A stretch of 64,000 bases of DNA from assembly GCA_024516155.1 (NCBI GenBank), contig JAJJXM010000048.1, positions 62,001 through 126,000 of the forward strand. The letters are read 5' to 3'. Below the pieces are notes generated by a model, which had not been told where the DNA came from, did not search any database, and saw only the letters and a program-made list of their open reading frames with translations. Below, one piece after another: positions 1-11,900 of the stretch. The translations under genes were made by a program, and so were the position numbers. The stretch is from Pyronema omphalodes. Taxonomy: Eukaryota > Ascomycota > Pezizomycetes > Pezizales > Pyronemataceae. The first letter of the stretch is position 1; each line of letters opens with the position of its first letter.

Positions 1-1738
1 AGGACAACAAGGCTGTTGTTGCATCTAATATTATGTACATTGTTGGACAATACCCTAGATTTCTGAAGGCCCATTGGAAATTCTTGAAGACTGTTGTCAA
101 CAAGCTTTTCGAGTTCATGCACGAGACCCACGAGGGTAAGTTCTGTGTATTCCCCAAAGTTCACGGAGATAATATCTAACATGAAACAGGTGTTCAGGAC
201 ATGGCTTGTGATACTTTCATTAAGATTGCCCAGAAGTGCAGGAGGCACTTTGTTGCCATCCAGCCTGGCGAGACTGAGGCCTTTATTGAGGAGATCGTAC
301 GTAACATGCAGCGCATCACGTGCGACCTTTCTCCCCAGCAGGTCCACACTTTCTACGAGGCATGTGGTTATATGATCAACGCACAGGGACAGCAGAGCAC
401 CCAGGAGAGATTGATCCACGACTTGATGTTGCTCCCCAACCAAGCTTGGGATGCGATCATCGCTCAGGCCGCTCAGGACCCTACTATTTTGGAGAACACC
501 GAAACCGTCAAGATCATTGGAAACGTTATGAAGACCAACGTTTCCGCCTGCACCTCAATCGGCAACTACTTCTACCCTCAGATCGGACGTATCTACATGG
601 ACATGCTTAGCATGTACCGTGCCGTTTCCCAGATGGTCTCGGAGGGTGTTGCTAAGGACGGTCCTATCGCTCCTAAGATGCCCCGTATTCGTGGTCTCCG
701 TACCGTCAAGAAGGAGATCTTGAAATTGATTGATACCTATGTCCAGAAGTCTGACGACTTGGAGATGGTTGCCAACAACATTGTTCCTCCTCTTTTGGAC
801 GCCGTATTGGTTGACTACAACCGTAACGTTCCCGATGCTCGTGATGCTGAGGTCCTCAACGTTATGTCCACCATTATCTCCAAGCTCCAGGGACTCATGC
901 AGGACAAGATTCCCATCATCATGGAGAATGTCTTTGAGTGCACTCTTGAGATGATCAACAAGGACTTCTCCGAATACCCCGAGCACCGTGTCGAGTTCTT
1001 CAAGCTTCTCCGTGCCATTAACTTGTCCTGCTTCCCCGCCTTGTTGAAGCTTGACAACCGTCAGTTCAAGTTCGTTATTGATGCCTGTCTCTGGGCTTCC
1101 AAGCACGACAACCGTGAGGTTGAGGCTGCTGGATTGAACATGTGCATTGAGCTCATCGACAATATTGCCGGAACCGACGCCAACACTGCCGGTGCCTTCT
1201 TCCAGCAGTTCTTCATCCCCATCCTTCAGGACGTCTTCTTCGTTCTTACCGATGCCGACCACAAGGCTGGATTCAAGCTTCAGGCTCTCCTCCTTTCCCG
1301 CATGTTCTTCTTTGTCGACTCCGGAAAGGTCGAGGCTCCTCTTTACGCTCCTGGCCAGGCTCCTCCTGGAACCACCAACTCTCAGTTCTTGCGTGAATTT
1401 GTTGCTCAGTTGTTGATCAACGCTTTCGCACACTTGCAGCCGTATGTTCCCCCATAATGACATCCATTGTTTGAACCTTCAACTAACCCCCACATAGTGT
1501 CCAGGTCAAGAACTTCGTTGACGGACTTTTCGCCTTGAACAACGACCTCCCCAAGTTCAAGCTTAACCTCCGTGACTTCCTTATCCAGCTTAAGGAGTTC
1601 AGCGCCGGAGACAACGCCGAGTTGTATGCCGAGGACCGTGAGATTGCCGCCGAGGAGGCAAGAAAGGCCGAGAGAGAAAAGGCCGGAAGAGTCGGTGGTT
1701 TGTTGAAGCCTTCAGAGATGGACGATGTTGAATTATAA
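1..1738 (+). CDS. XPO1: Exportin-1 (Crm1/Xpo1), 3' part only
   Basis: Karyopherin-beta family nuclear export receptor, which carries leucine-rich NES cargo out of the nucleus with Ran-GTP. The gene runs in from the left edge, so only the C-terminal 541 residues are here. The three exons are 1-135, 190-1441 and 1498-1738. Introns at 136-189 (GTAAGT) and 1442-1497 (GTATGT) both join in frame. Recognisable blocks are [14 protein letters not shown] at the left edge, [36 protein letters not shown], and the long HEAT-repeat part with [19 protein letters not shown] and [12 protein letters not shown]. In the family, the cysteine attacked by leptomycin B lies only a few codons upstream of the first base here, so drug sensitivity cannot be read from this window. 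The C-terminus ends MDDVEL, an acidic tail as in other Crm1 proteins. The length matches residues ~535-1071 of the human protein. Identification is secure. Confidence 0.96.
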
Positions 1739-2291
1739 ATGCTACGACGTCTAGCTTCAAAGCTAGGCAAACCGTAAAGCATAAAGCGTAGAGTTTGGAA
1801 TGTGGAATATGAAGAAAGACAGGCTATGGAATGGGTGAAGGTGAAAAGAAAGCGATGGGGTTATATTATGCTATTTTAACGTTTGTGATTTTTTTTTTGT
1901 CCTCTTTTTTTTTTGTCTTTTCTTCTTGTTCTTCTTGTTCCTTTTTCTTTTTGTTCAATGGTGTAGTTTAAGTTTAGTAGGGGAATACCAATAGTTAGTA
2001 AAGAAAGAATGAATGACAAAGGGGATCTTGGAAACTCTACACCCTTGGGCCTTGGTTGGAAAGTCGGAAAGTCGGAAAGTCGGAGAGTTGGAAAGTTGGA
2101 ATACCAAAATTTCGTAGATGATGAGGTTTCTTTGGTTTTGCGTTGGGGGTTTGTTTTTTCGGTTTTGTATGGTTTTGTGTGGTGGTATACCCAGTTTTTT
2201 CCTTTTTTTTGTAGTACAGTTGTTTTTTTCATTGTGTTTTTATTATGGTTTGCTTTTTGAATAAACGATTGGTTATGTTGAGTACCTTTTA

Positions 2292-2443
2292 TCTTTTGCT
2301 GGTCTTTTGCTGGTCTTTTGCTGGTCTTTTGCTGGTCTTTTGCTGGTCTTTTGCTGGTCTTTTGCTGGTCTTTTGCTGGTCTTTTGCTGGTCTTTTGCTG
2401 GTCTTTTGCTGGTCTTTTGCTGGTCTTTTTGCTGGTCTTTTGC
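2292..2443. repeat. 11-bp minisatellite (TCTTTTGCTGG), about 14 copies
   Basis: Near-perfect head-to-tail copies of TCTTTTGCTGG, with one copy carrying an extra T near the right end. Because 11 is not a multiple of 3, each frame cycles through all phases. None of the six frames contains a stop inside the array, which explains the overlapping open frames here. Confidence 0.95.
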
Positions 2444-2667
2444 GTTTTTGTGTTTTGTGTTTTTGTGTTTTTTGTTTGTGTTTTTTTTTGCGGAGGAATG
2501 GAATTATGATGTGATGAGTTGGTTTTGGTTTTGGTTTGGCTTGAGTTGGCTTGACTTGACTTGGTGTGGATGGGTTGCATTATATTGAAATTATATTGAC
2601 ATTACGGTGGAATTGTGATTAAACTACTGGGGGGGTGAAGTTATTGCAGCACTGGACCCCCCGCCTC

Positions 2668-2860
2668 TGAAAAACTGGAAAACTGAAAAACTGGAAAACT
2701 GAAAAACTGAAAAACTGAAAAACTGAAAAACTGAAAAACTGAAAAACTGAAAAACTGAAAAACTGAAAAACTGAAAAACTGAAAAACTGAAAAACTGAAA
2801 AACTGAAAAACTGAAAAACTGAAAAACTGAAAAACTGAAAAACTGAAAAACTGAAAAACT
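2668..2860. repeat. 8-bp minisatellite (CTGAAAAA), about 24 copies
   Basis: Tandem CTGAAAAA units. The left end has variant CTGGAAAA units, and the right end passes into three imperfect copies of GAAACTGTCACCAG. The minus strand (TTTTTCAG) is stop-free in all phases, so the Phe/Ser/Gln-rich open frames across it are not treated as genes. Confidence 0.95.
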
Positions 2861-3539
2861 GTCACCAGGAAACTGGAAACGGGAAACTGTCACCAGGAAA
2901 CTGTCACCAGGAATGTAGTTGATTGAAATCGGCTAGTACAATGGGTTATTACATAGGGGGAATATTGAGGATGGATTTGGTAAATGATGGGGTGATTATT
3001 CATGATTCATGATTAAAACCAACCCTAAAATCAAAATCAAGCAAGCAAGCAAGGTGATTGATGGTTGATGACTGATAAATGATGACTAATGGGCAGAAAC
3101 CCTATATACCTCTCTATCTTTCAATAAGATGCTTCGTTTGGATCGTGTCTGATAACCTACAAGCCATTTACTCATGTAAGTAAAGTTCAATTCATGGATG
3201 AATAACGATCAATTGATTGATAGATTGATAAATTGATAAATTCTCTATAAACCCCCTCCCCCGCCCCCCCCACACACACACATAGCCGACCTCAGGATCG
3301 GGTATAAAAGCACAAATTGTGCTGAGGTATAACATTACAAAGCTGATATTTAAAAAATAAAAGAAGCCAAAAAAAAAACACATGATTTGCTGCATGATCG
3401 AATGCTTATACGCGGGATTATTTCTTCCACATCGCCTTTCCTTCCCTATTTCGCTTGCTCCCACATTTCGTTTCCTTCCACATTTCGTTTCCTCCCTATT
3501 TCCTTTCCTCTACCCAAAACTTTTCTCGGACCAACACGA

Positions 3540-4754
3540 TTATTTAGTAACACCAGTCTCCTGGGTTCCTTGTACGCTGACCGTCTTGGGCTTCTCCTTT
3601 ACATCCTCCTCTTTCAATAATCCATCCTTCTCATCATCACTGTCCTCCAAAGAGAAGGGGTCCTTATTCATAGGCTCGGCTTCTACGCTCTTAAGGGGTT
3701 CCCATTTACTGTTTCCAGCAGCCACTGGTGAAGGACCACGTGATGCGGGACGGTTATAAAGATCATCATCGTCCTCAATAGTTACTGGGCGATCATCAAA
3801 GCTGACTCTTCTAGTGTCAGATTTGAACAAAGCTGGGTTAGCCTTCTGTCTTTTGGGAGCTTCGGTTCCTGGCGCCGTGTTATCCCTCAAGTTCAATGAG
3901 GTAAAGTCGTCGCTGAGAACCTGGTGGTCCGCATCGTAACCGGACCCTCCATATCCTCCAGCGCCTGTCTGTCTTCTAGTTCCAGTCCGTGCGTACTGTC
4001 CGCTAGATCTTCCGGCCCCACCAGAACTTCCCGGTGGTGATGTCTCGGGAGAAACTTCGCTTTCAATTCTCTTCTTGAATTCGTTGAACCAGCCGGTAAC
4101 TTTAGTTTGAGTCTCGATAAATCCCTTTTTGATATTCTCCTTAATCACGGGCAAGTCCTCGTCGAAGAAACTTGGTCTATCCCGGTCCTCATGGTAGTAT
4201 TCCTCGTCACTGTCGTCGTTGGGATGTCTTTGGCGACGGGCTTGCTGTTGCTGTCTACGATCCTGGGCATGGGGGACAGGGGCACCGAAATGCTCCTGAA
4301 GCTGCCGCGCGTACAGTGCGTCAGCGTCCAGTTGGCTCTGAGGAGTGCTAGTGACCATAAAGTCGGCGGGATTAAGGCGCGGCTGCTTCTGGGTTGGGCG
4401 AGGAGGTTGCGCAGGTGGCTGTTCGACGGCGCTAGGGTCGCTCATGGAGAGGAGAGCGTTGAAGGCTGGTTCGAGGTCCCCGCGGGAGGCAACAAGGACG
4501 GCGCGAATAATGGCTCCATCAATGTTGGGGAATGCTTCCTGAAGAGTCGCCTGGTTCTGGGATTGAGGAGAAAGAGGGCGAGTAGGAGCTTTGGCTGAGT
4601 CGACTGAAAGGCGAGGAGGAGTAGGGGAGGCGGGCTTGGAGCTGGGGAGGGGGGTTTCCGCAGCTTCTGGAGTAAGTGGGGCCTGGTGGGGTTAGCTATA
4701 TTTTGTCGCTTTTTGGAAAAAGCAAAATACCTCGGCGGCAGGTTTGTTAGACAT
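3540..4754 (-). CDS. CUE5: CUE-domain ubiquitin-binding protein (Cue5-like autophagy receptor)
   Basis: Predicted 388 residues. Exon 1 is 4754-4731 (codes MSNKPAAE), the intron is 4730-4683 (GTATTT...CCAG), and exon 2 is 4682-3540. Residues ~52-90 form a CUE domain: LQEAFPNID is the MFP-type motif and FNALLSM the di-leucine end. The rest is low complexity: a Pro-rich N-terminus, Gln/Arg-rich and Gly-rich middle, and an acidic C-terminus. W335-E-P-L338 followed by acidic residues fits an Atg8-interacting motif (W-x-x-L). In yeast, Cue5 links ubiquitylated aggregates to Atg8 through a CUE domain and a C-terminal AIM, and substrates are ubiquitylated by Rsp5, whose orthologue is at 22.5-25.8 kb. 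The domain call is firm. Orthology to CUE5, rather than another CUE protein, is inference from domain order and the AIM. Confidence 0.85.
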
Positions 4755-4991
4755 GGTGTACAGTTGTTTATTCGCAAGTTGGTGTTTTGCAGCGATGAGA
4801 AAGGATCTTGGTGGGTAAGTTGTCCCGGTTCGCGAGGGGTTCGAGCTCACGGGAGCTATGGATAGCAAGGTATACTAGTCCATAAGCGTCACTAGCCCCG
4901 CTTTCTAACCCGGTTACCCTACCTTATTGCATCCCAAAATCTTTCTCCACCAAAAAGAAGCACGTAACTGCAACGACCCAGCGGCCACAAA
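4755..4991. promoter_or_regulatory. Divergent promoter between CUE5 and the uL3m gene
   Basis: There are 237 bp between the two start codons, so the upstream elements of both genes must share this stretch or overlap the genes. It includes the palindromic TTCGCGAGGGGTTCGAGCTC region at about 4829-4848. I see no clear TATA box. Confidence 0.6.
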
Positions 4992-5985
4992 ATGCCTCCC
5001 AGAATACCCTTCCCCGCCATTGCAAGGGCGCGCTTCGTGCCGCGCACATCGGTTGCTTCGTTCCTCTTCGGCCGGGCTCAATTCAGCACCTCCGCTCCCA
5101 AGGCTTTCGGTCTCAGGCCCAAGCGCACGTCCTCCTCCGGCTCGCCGGTATTGCTCGAGGCATCCCGGGCACATGCTTTGTCCCGAAAACAGACCCCCAC
5201 CAGGACCGGAGTCCTCGCCTACAAGACCGGAATGACCGCGATTTACGACGAGAACGGAGTCCGTACTGCTGCTACCGTTTTGCAGCTCGACAGAGTTCAG
5301 GTTCTTGCTACCAAGCACAGCAAGACCCACGGATACTTCGCTCTACAGGTCGGTTTCGGATGGAGGCAACCCAAGAACATTACCAGACCTATGTTGGGAC
5401 ACTACGAGGCCTGTGGTGTTGCGCCCAAGAAGGTGTTGAGGGAGTTCAGAGTTAAGGACGAGTCCGGATTATTACCTCCCGGAACTGTCTTGAACGCGGA
5501 CCATTTCACTGTTGGACAGTTCGTTGACGTTAAGGCGAACTCCAAGGGAAAGGGATTTGCTGGAGTAGGTTCTCCTTGGGAAAGGAAGGGTTGGGGCTAG
5601 GGCTTGGGACGAGATGCTGATGGTCTACAATAGGGTATGAAGCGTTGGGGTTTCGCTGGACAGCCTGCCTCTCACGGTAACTCGTTGACGCACAGAGCTA
5701 TGGGTTCCGCTGGTCAGTCACAGGGAGGAGGATCCCGTGTCTTGCCCGGAAAGCGCATGGCGGGTCGTATGGGAGGCCAGCAGCACACTGTGCAGAACTT
5801 GAAGGTTCTTCAGGTTCAGCCCGAGCTTGGACTTGTCATTGTTAAGGGTATGAATCTACTGCGGACTGGTTTTGGGTAGAGGAGGAACTAATTTGGATAT
5901 AGGTGCCGTTTCTGGACCCAAGGGATGTGTTGTCGCCATCCAGGATGCCGTCAAGAGGCCTTTGGAGAAGACCACCACCGCATAA
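4992..5985 (+). CDS. MRPL9: Mitochondrial large ribosomal subunit protein uL3m
   Basis: Ribosomal protein L3 of the mitochondrial large subunit (Mrpl9 in yeast, MRPL3 in animals), predicted 289 residues. Exons are 4992-5564, 5634-5847 and 5903-5985. Introns are 5565-5633 (GTAGGT donor) and 5848-5902 (GTATGA). Phases close perfectly. The N-terminus is Arg/Ala/Ser-rich and lacks acidic residues up to about residue 50, as expected for a mitochondrial presequence (RAQFSTSAPKAF resembles a processing site). L3 motifs follow: TGVLAYKTGMTAIYDENG, VDVKANSKGKGFAG, then MKRWGFAGQPASHGNSLTHR and the GRMGG loop. The Gln in GFAGQPASHG is the position methylated in bacterial L3. The first ATG is used because only it gives a targeting sequence. 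Confidence 0.95.
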
Positions 5986-8900
5986 ATTGAATGATTTTGT
6001 ACAATATCTGTAAAATACTGTTTGCCTTGTTTTCGGTTTAGAGGAAGGATTTAAAAAGCATACCCACCCACTCATACCTTCGACCATTCGACTGTCTCCA
6101 TGCTGAGTGAACCGGAACACAATCATGACCGTTACTACAAGCCCATCTTCGACTTCGTATTCGCCCCGATACTCTAATCCGCCCAAGTTCTAACACTTCC
6201 GCTATTACTAGACGATCTACACGCGCACGAACTCGCTAGTCCGTGATGTGTATATCGATCAGCATGATCACCCCGTGTATCATCTGAACCAACGCCCTGA
6301 TCCCAATGCTGATCCACCACTCCCTATAACGCCAATCACTGCCATGGTCTTGGGATTTATGACAGCTATGACAGCTGCCAAAGCCCGAGTTCGTTTGCTA
6401 GTAGGGTGTTATATGGCGATCATAGATTGTCACCCTACACGGGAAGCTGCGTGATGCGTGATGACGCCGAAAGGTGCACGTGGTTGCACGTAAGGAGTTT
6501 GTGCCACTGCTGTGATTCCTCGTGCTTGTGGCGAGTTACTTGTTTGTCGGGCATTGTGAGAAATACAATAATGATATGATATGTGATAGATGGTCGACCC
6601 AGGTACATAGCACTGGATATGAATGCAGGATCCAAGGTCCGGAGTGTCGGCGAACCTGCAAACTGCGGATTGCCGTGATGTACATTTAAAGTTAGTGGTC
6701 TGAGCCTCTGAGGCATGGGATAAACTTTGGAAACTACACATGTCACTGTACATGTAATATAATGACTTTACGCTTCCTAGTACCTGCAGAATTTCCAAGG
6801 AGAATATTGGTGTTCGTGGTTCGCAGCGCAGGCGGGGTTCCTACTTCCCCACTATATGCATAGTAAAGTTCTCCTTGTAGCAGCATAATTTGGGTAGTTT
6901 GTAGAAAAGGACTTGGCTTTGCACAACAGAATGAGTGAGATAATGGTGATAAGTCAACATTAAGCGCTGTGAATGCTGTGTAAATCTTCAAAGATGTAAC
7001 TGCACAAACGGTATTTGATATCAGCCCTGTGGCCTAGTGCCATCTGTCAGACTGTCACCTCGAATATAGGGCAAAGCAAACTATCGTATATGTCCTCTGA
7101 TAACGAGTCGTGTTGCATGAGGTATTAAAAACTCAATATGGTCATATTTCACTCGTTTTAACTACTTCATTCTTTACCGTGGGATTACATGAACTTCCAA
7201 CATTTACCGGCGTTGTATCACGAGAATGCCTGGGATGAATAACCTACACAGCTGCTTACGGTCACAGGAAAGCCGCAATTTAGGAATATCGAGTTAAAGA
7301 ACCCAGAGACGCGGCCGTCTCTCAAGTAAGATCTAAGCCGAGGAATGGATGTTATCAGAAGTAGATTGGATTGATCCCGGCTTTGAGCTCTCAACGTTAC
7401 TTAATTTGTGTAATGTTGCACGCCTCATGAACGCATCAACCGAGACTTTAGACGCCTACAGACATATGCGCTTACATTTGAGGTGGTATTTATGAAACAC
7501 ATTGTATATCTGATATCGAATATCTCGTGTTAATCTACCGAAAACTCGAGACCTAGACCTTTTTGTGCAAATTTCGGTACATGTCTGCAAGACAGACTGG
7601 GTAACGCGAGTGACGTGATGTGTTCTATGCATCATAGGCATCACTCCCTACGCATGTACCATTGTGGTGGTGACCAACATCTTCCTTTCTAATCCCCGCA
7701 ATTACACTTCGAAGATATTGGTTCTAGAGCCGACCCGCTGTGGGGAAAGAGTAAACTGGCTTACTGCAGAATGTAGTGGTTGAAGTTTAAAAGCCGGTTG
7801 AGGTTCCTGCATACGCATCTCTGCGGCCCTTCACGTGGGAATACGAGTGGAATGAAAGTCTGTTCATCCGAAAGGAAGATACGTCATCTCATTCGTAGGT
7901 ACGAATGTAACTTCGGGAATTAACAGTACATTCCTGGAATTGAGCTCGTGATTCGTTATTGAAATAAGCTTGCTGATCCTGTCAGTCTAAACTTGAATCT
8001 ATTCTTGAAGTCGAATAAGAATGTCTGTAGTTTACATGAAATATAATCAACGTTAGGAAATGCTGTATGCACATGTGTACTTGGTGGTAAGGGTCTCAGC
8101 TTGTATCACCGAGCCGGACTTTTTACCCTCATACAACAATGAATGCCATGGCCACTAACTTTCACGAACCATCAAGTATCTTTTGATAATTACAAATGCA
8201 ATTGGCTATCAGGGTATTGTCAACCCGTGAATATTTCGTAGGATACTTCTGGAATCGTGGTCGTGCTACTGCTATGTTCGAATTATATGGGGTACTCATG
8301 AAGGAACCCCGCCGAGTACGGGTAAGTTCGGCATAGCTTACCTACCATACACCTACATCATCGGGCTGAAGTTGATATCAATGCAGACTCATCCAATTAC
8401 TGGCCTGCTGTAGGGAAAGGGCAGTTTGCTGACACTGTGTATCTGTGGCCCATTATTAGGTGCATAGAGGAGCTCGTTATGTTCTTATGTACATCACAAA
8501 TTTTCTATGCATTCTGATGCGTGAGGAGAAGATGCATGCGTTGTGAAAGTTGAACTTCGAGATTCTACGCCTCACTAAGACTTACGCAAGCCTTGCTTCC
8601 TTGAAATGTAACGACCATTTTACTGAATTCCTCATCTATTGACGAGATTTGGAGCTTCCGAAACTTTTTTTCTGGTTACTCTCTATGGAAAATCCCGATT
8701 TATATGTAGCCAATGTTTCCATCCAAGCCTGAAGAATCGGCACGGGATCTGAATTAACTTTACAGTCACGCTGATGTTTTGGAATCTTTTCCCTATTGCA
8801 CTTCGGTAAGTTGCCACCTGTTCCCGGCCCGTGAGGATACACAAAGACCACAACAAGTTGCACTGGAAAACTTTTCACCGGCACATCACGAAGCAAGGGC

Positions 8901-11900
8901 ACTTCTCCACAAATGGGCATAGACCCAATAGACGGAGTCTTACAGATGTTACACACAATGCCCGCGAAACTAAACATGGTTCCTCGAATTAGAAGCATCA
9001 ATAACAAAGCCACCCGATCCAAGGGTAATTTTATATCAGGTCACGAGAATATTCGGGTGGCGGGGTTGATAAGATAAAGTTAGTATCGCGGGGCATCTCA
9101 GTGTATTTAATCCAGACTTGGGCCTAGCTTTGGTTGTCAAAACCGAAAAGCTTTGAAACGCCACGGTATGGCTGTTGTGTAGTTTGAAATAGTTTCAACA
9201 TGATAGAATGGCTGGTAAATTCTGCACACGGCCAAACACATTGTTAATGCAGAATTATGTAATAAGATAGGCTGAATGAAACGCTGTAAACTGAATTGCT
9301 GCCCAGATTAACTGCCAGAGCTTCTTTTCGGGATAAGCATTCACTATATCTTCGACATGGGCCTCAAGGGTTTTCCTGGTTTCAGGGAACCGCTTCACTC
9401 ACTGTGTTATGCCGCAGGGTTGAGCCACAAAACTGCAGCTCCAGAACCTGAGCATGTTAGAATGCTCCGTAAACATAGTGGCATGAAACACAAACAGCCC
9501 CTGGATGATCCATAAGCATCCCATTATATGTATCAGAACCCTGCACTATGAACTGGGTTCCAATAGAAGTTTTTAGTTCACTGTCGGTGTCAACACCGTG
9601 GATCGTGGTCCTCGGGTTGAACCCTAAGTCGATTATTGGTTGAACTGGCTTCGGGTTTAACGACAATACCTGGTGCTCCGTACGGAGTTCAGCTATCCTC
9701 GCGGGTTTAGTCACTAGCGAGGCATCGAAGCGCCTTTGACCGGTCAATCTGATGAGTAAACCGATGGGCGACGGTACTCGATGTCTAGGGATACGTATGC
9801 GTGGCCTCTGTCGGTATTTCCGAGAGGAATCGAGTTTGAAGTGTTGGAAAAGACGCAGCGTACGGCGTGGTATTGCCGCTGCCTGGCAGGTATTTCGATG
9901 ATCAATAACAATCGAGTTGCCCGCAGATTTTTAACTGACGTTGCTCAATGTATCCGGTGCTTCGGAATCCAATCATGAAGCCAAGATTGAGAATTCTTCC
10001 GCCCGAGACACTGCGATATGTACACGCAATACAAGAAGCAACTTCACTCGGAAGGAATAAGCAACAATCCGGCGTACATGCATATGTAGGCGTTTCACGC
10101 TTCACTGAACGGGCCGAATTATGGACCAATTATCCGATCCGATTATGGATAGTCCTTCCTCATAATTGGTGCCAGCGTAAATACCGCGTTATCATCAAGC
10201 GACTCTTGGATCAATTGACCCCGTTTTTACCATTTCTGCTCGATTATAACGTCCCTCCTCCCTCCTCCCTCGGCCCCTCCGTGACTTACAAACACATTTT
10301 GCGCCAAGAAACACAGACGTTTAATGGCGCTTCTAATATGTTCTGTCTTTAGCGCTGGGGGTAGTGAAAATGGACAGTACAATTTGTATACCTCATCCAG
10401 AAGACACATTCCAAGGATCCTTACTGGCCACAGTCAGAGCCCGCATTGCTAAAGCCTCACATCGGTATGAAAACCTCTCATCGTCGTAGGATATTGGCGT
10501 TCTAATAGAAGGCTCATCATTGAAATCTGATTTCAATGAAAAGTCCGACATTAAAAGCCTTGGTGCGAAGCTCGACATGTAAAGCGCATACTCTTCATAC
10601 TCATGAATATGAACGGCTCAGGAAATCTCCATCCAGGAGTCAAGAGACCATCATACTGCGAAGTCCATGCAACATAAAATTTGTATGCACTCAAAATGTA
10701 GGAGCCAAATAAAGCACACATCAGTTGATCCTGAAACAGGAGCCTAATACCTCATGGAATCTGGATGCACTCATGAATCATGAAGATTCTGCATATCAAG
10801 GAAGAAAGTTCTGCATTAAAATGCACTGTTATATGGTCCAGGATAAACCACAAAACTGGCCAAAGCCACAAAAGCCTCCCAAACCACGCAAGAAATGCAC
10901 TTCTTCAAGCCATCATAAGTTAACCTTACCTACTGCCCCGAGCGCTTCACTACGCGCAGCAACCTTACTGACGTAAGAACAACTGGCCTTGAGGCTACAC
11001 TTAGTACATACAGGCCAAACGAGACCAGTCTGGGCTTTTTTATGGTTGATTGATGGGGTGCAAGTTCAAGCGAGACCACGCAGTTTGTAAAGTACAGTAT
11101 GTAGTTGTATTTACGTCTGTGACAGCTATTTTGTCAGTAGACAAACCGACAGAGGTTTGAATTCTTAAAGCGCTATACTGACAGATGTGCTGATCTTACA
11201 GGCCCTACTGAGCCCGGAAAACTGTTTTTGACCGTATGGTGCACTGGGTGCTGAAAGTTGACGTGCGATCCATTGTACCCGCTGCAGCACCCCAAAGCTT
11301 TGACCATCGGTCATGCAGCACCGCTCGATACAACGTGACGTATCTCGGGCATCGGCACGGTCGTGCTTAATGGATTGTATCAATACCGAAAGGTACATTC
11401 CCACGGAAGCGACAAAAACTCGTCATACTGCGCGACTACGGCACAACGTCGGCCTTATGCCTTCACAATTATGCAGCAGTTAAGCCCCGAACCGATGACT
11501 TGTCTTGCCTCGCTTGGCCGTAGTAAAGGCGATGGTCTGTCTTGATTTGTCTTGATTTGCGATCTTCGTGTTGCCTTGCGGTATGCTGGGAAGAGGATTT
11601 TCCGGGGTGATACGTGAACCGAGATTGATTCTGCGTTGATCACTCAATTGAAGACCGAATGGTCATCTCCGTATCTCCGCACTGGAACATGTCAAATTGG
11701 ATTCTGAACCAATTGGATTCGAAATGTCCCTGACATAGCACCAATCGGTTCAATGGAGAGCATCCCCATATGAGCTGTGAACACACGTGAATCTAAATGA
11801 AACATCCAATGTTAGCTGCATACGGTAATCCTCGAGAGCTTCAAGTATTACGCATGCATCAGCTCAGGTACCAGGCATCAGGTATCACCTAGACATGAGC

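Larger units (their letters stand above)
1739..3539. other. Convergent intergenic region between XPO1 and CUE5, repeat-rich
   Basis: No gene seen. It holds the 3' flank of XPO1 (T-rich stretches 1890-1950), two minisatellites (separate entries), a degenerate block of GAAACTGTCACCAG copies at 2855-2912 and a short C/A-rich tract at 3250-3285. ORFs of 63-234 codons here are by-products of stop-free repeat units. Confidence 0.7.

Noticed and set aside
1876..2580. 234-codon minus-strand frame rich in Lys/Thr/Gln
   Set aside because: It is the reverse reading of the stop-free 11-bp minisatellite plus A-rich flanks.
8636..9022. Minus-strand frame that could be a small secreted Cys-containing protein
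   Set aside because: The upstream start is TTG. From the first ATG the hydrophobic leader is short and the cysteines are few and irregular. Frames this long are expected by chance in this window.
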